A stretch of DNA of 64,000 nt from Nageia nagi. Lineage: Eukaryota > Pinophyta. The position numbers and the translations under genes are program-made. Position 1 is the first letter of the stretch, and each line of letters opens with the position of its first letter. The stretch lies in the NCBI GenBank assembly GCA_050084985.1, contig JBITNC010000001.1, positions 168,454,001 through 168,518,000 of the forward strand, read 5' to 3'. The notes beneath the pieces are model-generated. The model saw nothing but the letters and a program-made list of their open reading frames with translations, had not been told where the DNA came from and made no database searches. Below, piece by piece: positions 62,059 through 64,000 of the stretch.

Positions 62059-63489
62059 TCTACCTTCTTTCTACCAAATGTAAAATCTATTAACCCCTGT
62101 GTGCGCAATTCAGATGTTGTTCTTAACACCCCAATGTATGTCATCCAACTCCACTTATGCTGAATTTTGGAATGATCAATGAATTTTGCAACATAAGAAC
62201 AAGTCATAACTTCCTTTATAGTCCCAAACCAAATGAAAAACACAGCCACTGTGATCATTTCTATGGAAGCCCCAAACGTCATCTTCAATTGTACACTAGT
62301 CCCAAGCATCATATCACGCACAGCTAAAACAATCTTTATCCCAAATGATCCTACGACTGCAGCAGCTCCAAGTGTGAGCAGAAATGTGACTTTGTTTGTC
62401 TTAATTTCAGCCCTATGCATCATCCACATAACTGCCTTTCTACACAACATCACGGTTGCAACTATTTTTGAAATCGCTGCAAGGAATGCTTCTTTAGACG
62501 CAGCCCCATGCAATGTAAATGCAGCAGTGGGCAACATTGAAGGTGCTGCCCATGATGTAACAGATGCAGCTCGCAACCTCCTTATTGCAGTCCCATCTGT
62601 CTTTGCAAGTGCTACTCAAATTGCTTCTTCAAAAACCAAGCGGAATTCAGCTTCAAAGCCCCTTTTAAACATTACCAAAAGTGCAGATTCAAAACTCCCA
62701 TGCCTCAGCAACACTGCTGTCCCGAACATCTTTATAATTGCAGCAGTAGCAACTTTTGGTGCAGTCCACAAAATGGCCAAGAGTTCAGCCCAAACTACAG
62801 TTACTACTGTCTCCTTAAATGCTTCCCTAAATTTAGCCTCATCTATTATGGAAAGTGCCATCCAAAATGTGGTCAACGGTGTCATCATTCCAATTCCAAC
62901 TGCCCTTACAAATTTTGCCTCAGGAATCACCAACGAAGCAGCCCCACAAATTATGAAAGATGCAATCCAAGGCTTCCCAAACAATGTGGTAAGTTTAAAC
63001 GCAGCAGTCACAAACATGTCTCCAAGGAATATGAAGTGTGCAGTCTCATTCCCTATCAATAATGTGGTTAGAAACTCAGTCTGTGCTATCATCAAGATCA
63101 CAGCTCTGATGGTAGTGTTCCTATGGCTGTTCCATCCCTTGAAATGGCACCAAAGTGACTTCAAGAAGTGGATGTCCCCTTCCAAACTCCTCAAAGACTT
63201 CACAAACCTGGGGTGCCCCTTATGGAAGCTCAATATTGACATTTGGAAACTTTCAAATGTCCCTCCAAAGTCTGCTGTCCTATTTTTAAAACAGTCCCAA
63301 TCCATCCTCAAGGAAGTGCACCCAGCCCATGTACAGTCCCTTTTAACGCAATCCCAATCTGTCTTAGCAAAACTGACTTGGGTTTCACAAAACTGTTCCT
63401 CTTTTTGTGCTAAGTCAGACCTGTCATAAGTGTGAACAGCCGTTTTCTCATGCATAAAATCAGACACTTCCTTACTTTTCCCAATATCA

Positions 63490-64000
63490 TGTGTGTCAAA
63501 ATTTGAGTGTAGGAGTTGGTAATCTCAATAACCCTAGTATGTGATATGTGTTTGGTCAGTAATGGCCTTAGAGGTATTGAAGGCGACAACATTGGTTTTA
63601 TTGAGATTAACCACTAATTCTTGTTTGGCGTTGAACAAGTCTAGGATATCTATCAAGTGTTATAGGCTCTCTTGTTGTGTGTGAGAGTAGGATAATGTTG
63701 TTAGCAAAGAGGAGGATGGGGACTTGACTACTATGGAGGAGGCACCCCACCTTGAAGCCTCTTGCCTCTAATATAAATAACTCCAACTCATTAATAGAGA
63801 AACCAAAGTGAGTAGGGGAGAGCAAGCAACCCTACTTCACCCCAATGGTGTTGTAGATGCTGTAAGAAAGACCCTCAACAAAACACACTTAGCCCAATAT
63901 TGACTCGTAAAGAGTCAAAATGATTGTATGGCCCATCTCAAGGATCCCTAATTATCTAAGTCTATCCATGAGTCGAGGTTGGGGGATTGTGTCAAAGACA
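63490..64000 (-). pseudogene. LINE reverse transcriptase remnant, cut by window edge
   Basis: The minus strand reads VFDTIPQPRLMDRL at the edge, then IGVKQGCLLSPTHFGFSINE near 63820, the catalytic box LLFANNIILLSHT near 63690 (the two aspartates read Asn), NLNKTNVVAFNTSK near 63580 and EITNSYT near 63530. This is the same LINE type as 29075-30860. Loss of the catalytic aspartates and frame changes show it is dead. It abuts the LTR-D ORF at about 63490. Confidence 0.85.

Larger units (their letters stand above)
60336..63467 (-). pseudogene. LTR-D internal ORF, repetitive, unrecognised
   Basis: Read leftwards from about 63467, open through 62619, one in-frame TGA at 62616-62618, then open to 62059. 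There LTR-A interrupts, and the frame continues to 60404 and, after a frameshift, to about 60336 beside the polypurine tract. The N-terminal part has DWDC repeats (KTDWDCVKRD, RMDWDCFKN). The middle is hydrophobic with many FG(T/A) starts (FGTAVLL, FGIKIVL, FGASIEM, FGTIKEV). The C-terminal part has KEKKAPSCNNGYSVRVAQQK and VRLNWFPLGDIEIVLSVHED, which align with the end of the LTR-B ORF. No polymerase or gag motif. The opposite strand is also open for 398 codons (62233-63429); the LTR context and C-terminal similarity favour the minus strand. Confidence 0.5.

Noticed and set aside
62233-63429. Plus-strand 398-codon ORF taken as the main gene of the window
   Set aside because: It overlaps the minus-strand ORF of the LTR-D element, whose frame continues across the LTR-A insertion and ends with a motif shared with the LTR-B ORF. 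The plus frame is low in complexity and has no such support.

Overview
The window looks like gene-poor nuclear DNA from a land plant with a large, repeat-rich genome. A gymnosperm such as a conifer is my best guess, but that is inference. The evidence is AT-rich composition, plant-type TTTAGGG-like repeats, Ty1/copia remnants primed by initiator-Met tRNA, plant LINE remnants, a probable CACTA transposon end, and layers of LTR elements inserted into one another. I found no intact host gene, no rRNA or tRNA gene, and no CRISPR array. Nearly every reading frame belongs to a transposon, is a decayed copy, or comes from simple repeats.

Layout, left half. 0-9 kb: an unrecognised lysine-rich coding remnant, an inverted TTGCTACC minisatellite, a copia gag-protease-integrase remnant on the minus strand, an LTR with its primer-binding site, and a LINE-type RNase H remnant. 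9-15 kb: two copies of a 1.3-kb repeat with a decayed unknown ORF, then 1.5 kb of degenerate telomere-like repeats broken by three AT-rich modules. 15-18 kb: a spliced-looking transposase-like remnant, an exact-period 35-bp minisatellite, and a CACTA-like 3' terminus. 18-24 kb: duplicated AT-rich DNA, one copy split by a solo LTR with perfect target duplications, and a second copia gag with LTR. 24-29 kb: the only stretch that looks like former single-copy host sequence, with exon-like pieces, split by another solo LTR. 29-31 kb: a LINE reverse transcriptase.

Layout, right half. 31.9-36.9 kb (minus) and 51.8-54.8 kb (plus) carry two divergent copies of one long unrecognised ORF family. Each is preceded by a different tandem array: a 185-bp satellite in the first case, a hairpin-forming repeat in the second. 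39.1-45.8 kb is a structurally complete LTR element with 1.5-kb LTRs, near-matching target duplications and a 2.7-kb interior whose only substantial ORF is not a recognisable gag or pol. 46.7-48.6 kb is an LTR and primer-binding site followed directly by an intronless fragment of the cohesin regulator PDS5. 57.8-63.5 kb is the 3' half of a further LTR element whose ORF ends with the same C-terminal motif as the 39-46 kb element. Four solo LTRs of one family (LTR-A), each with target duplications, lie inside these older units. All four carry an approximately 30-bp-phased array of ACGT-core motifs just upstream of a TATA box.

The region therefore reads as successive insertions. Old LINE, copia and CACTA remnants were followed by non-autonomous LTR elements with unusual or captured ORFs. 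LTR-A elements then inserted and collapsed to solo LTRs. All homology calls were made by eye without database searches.
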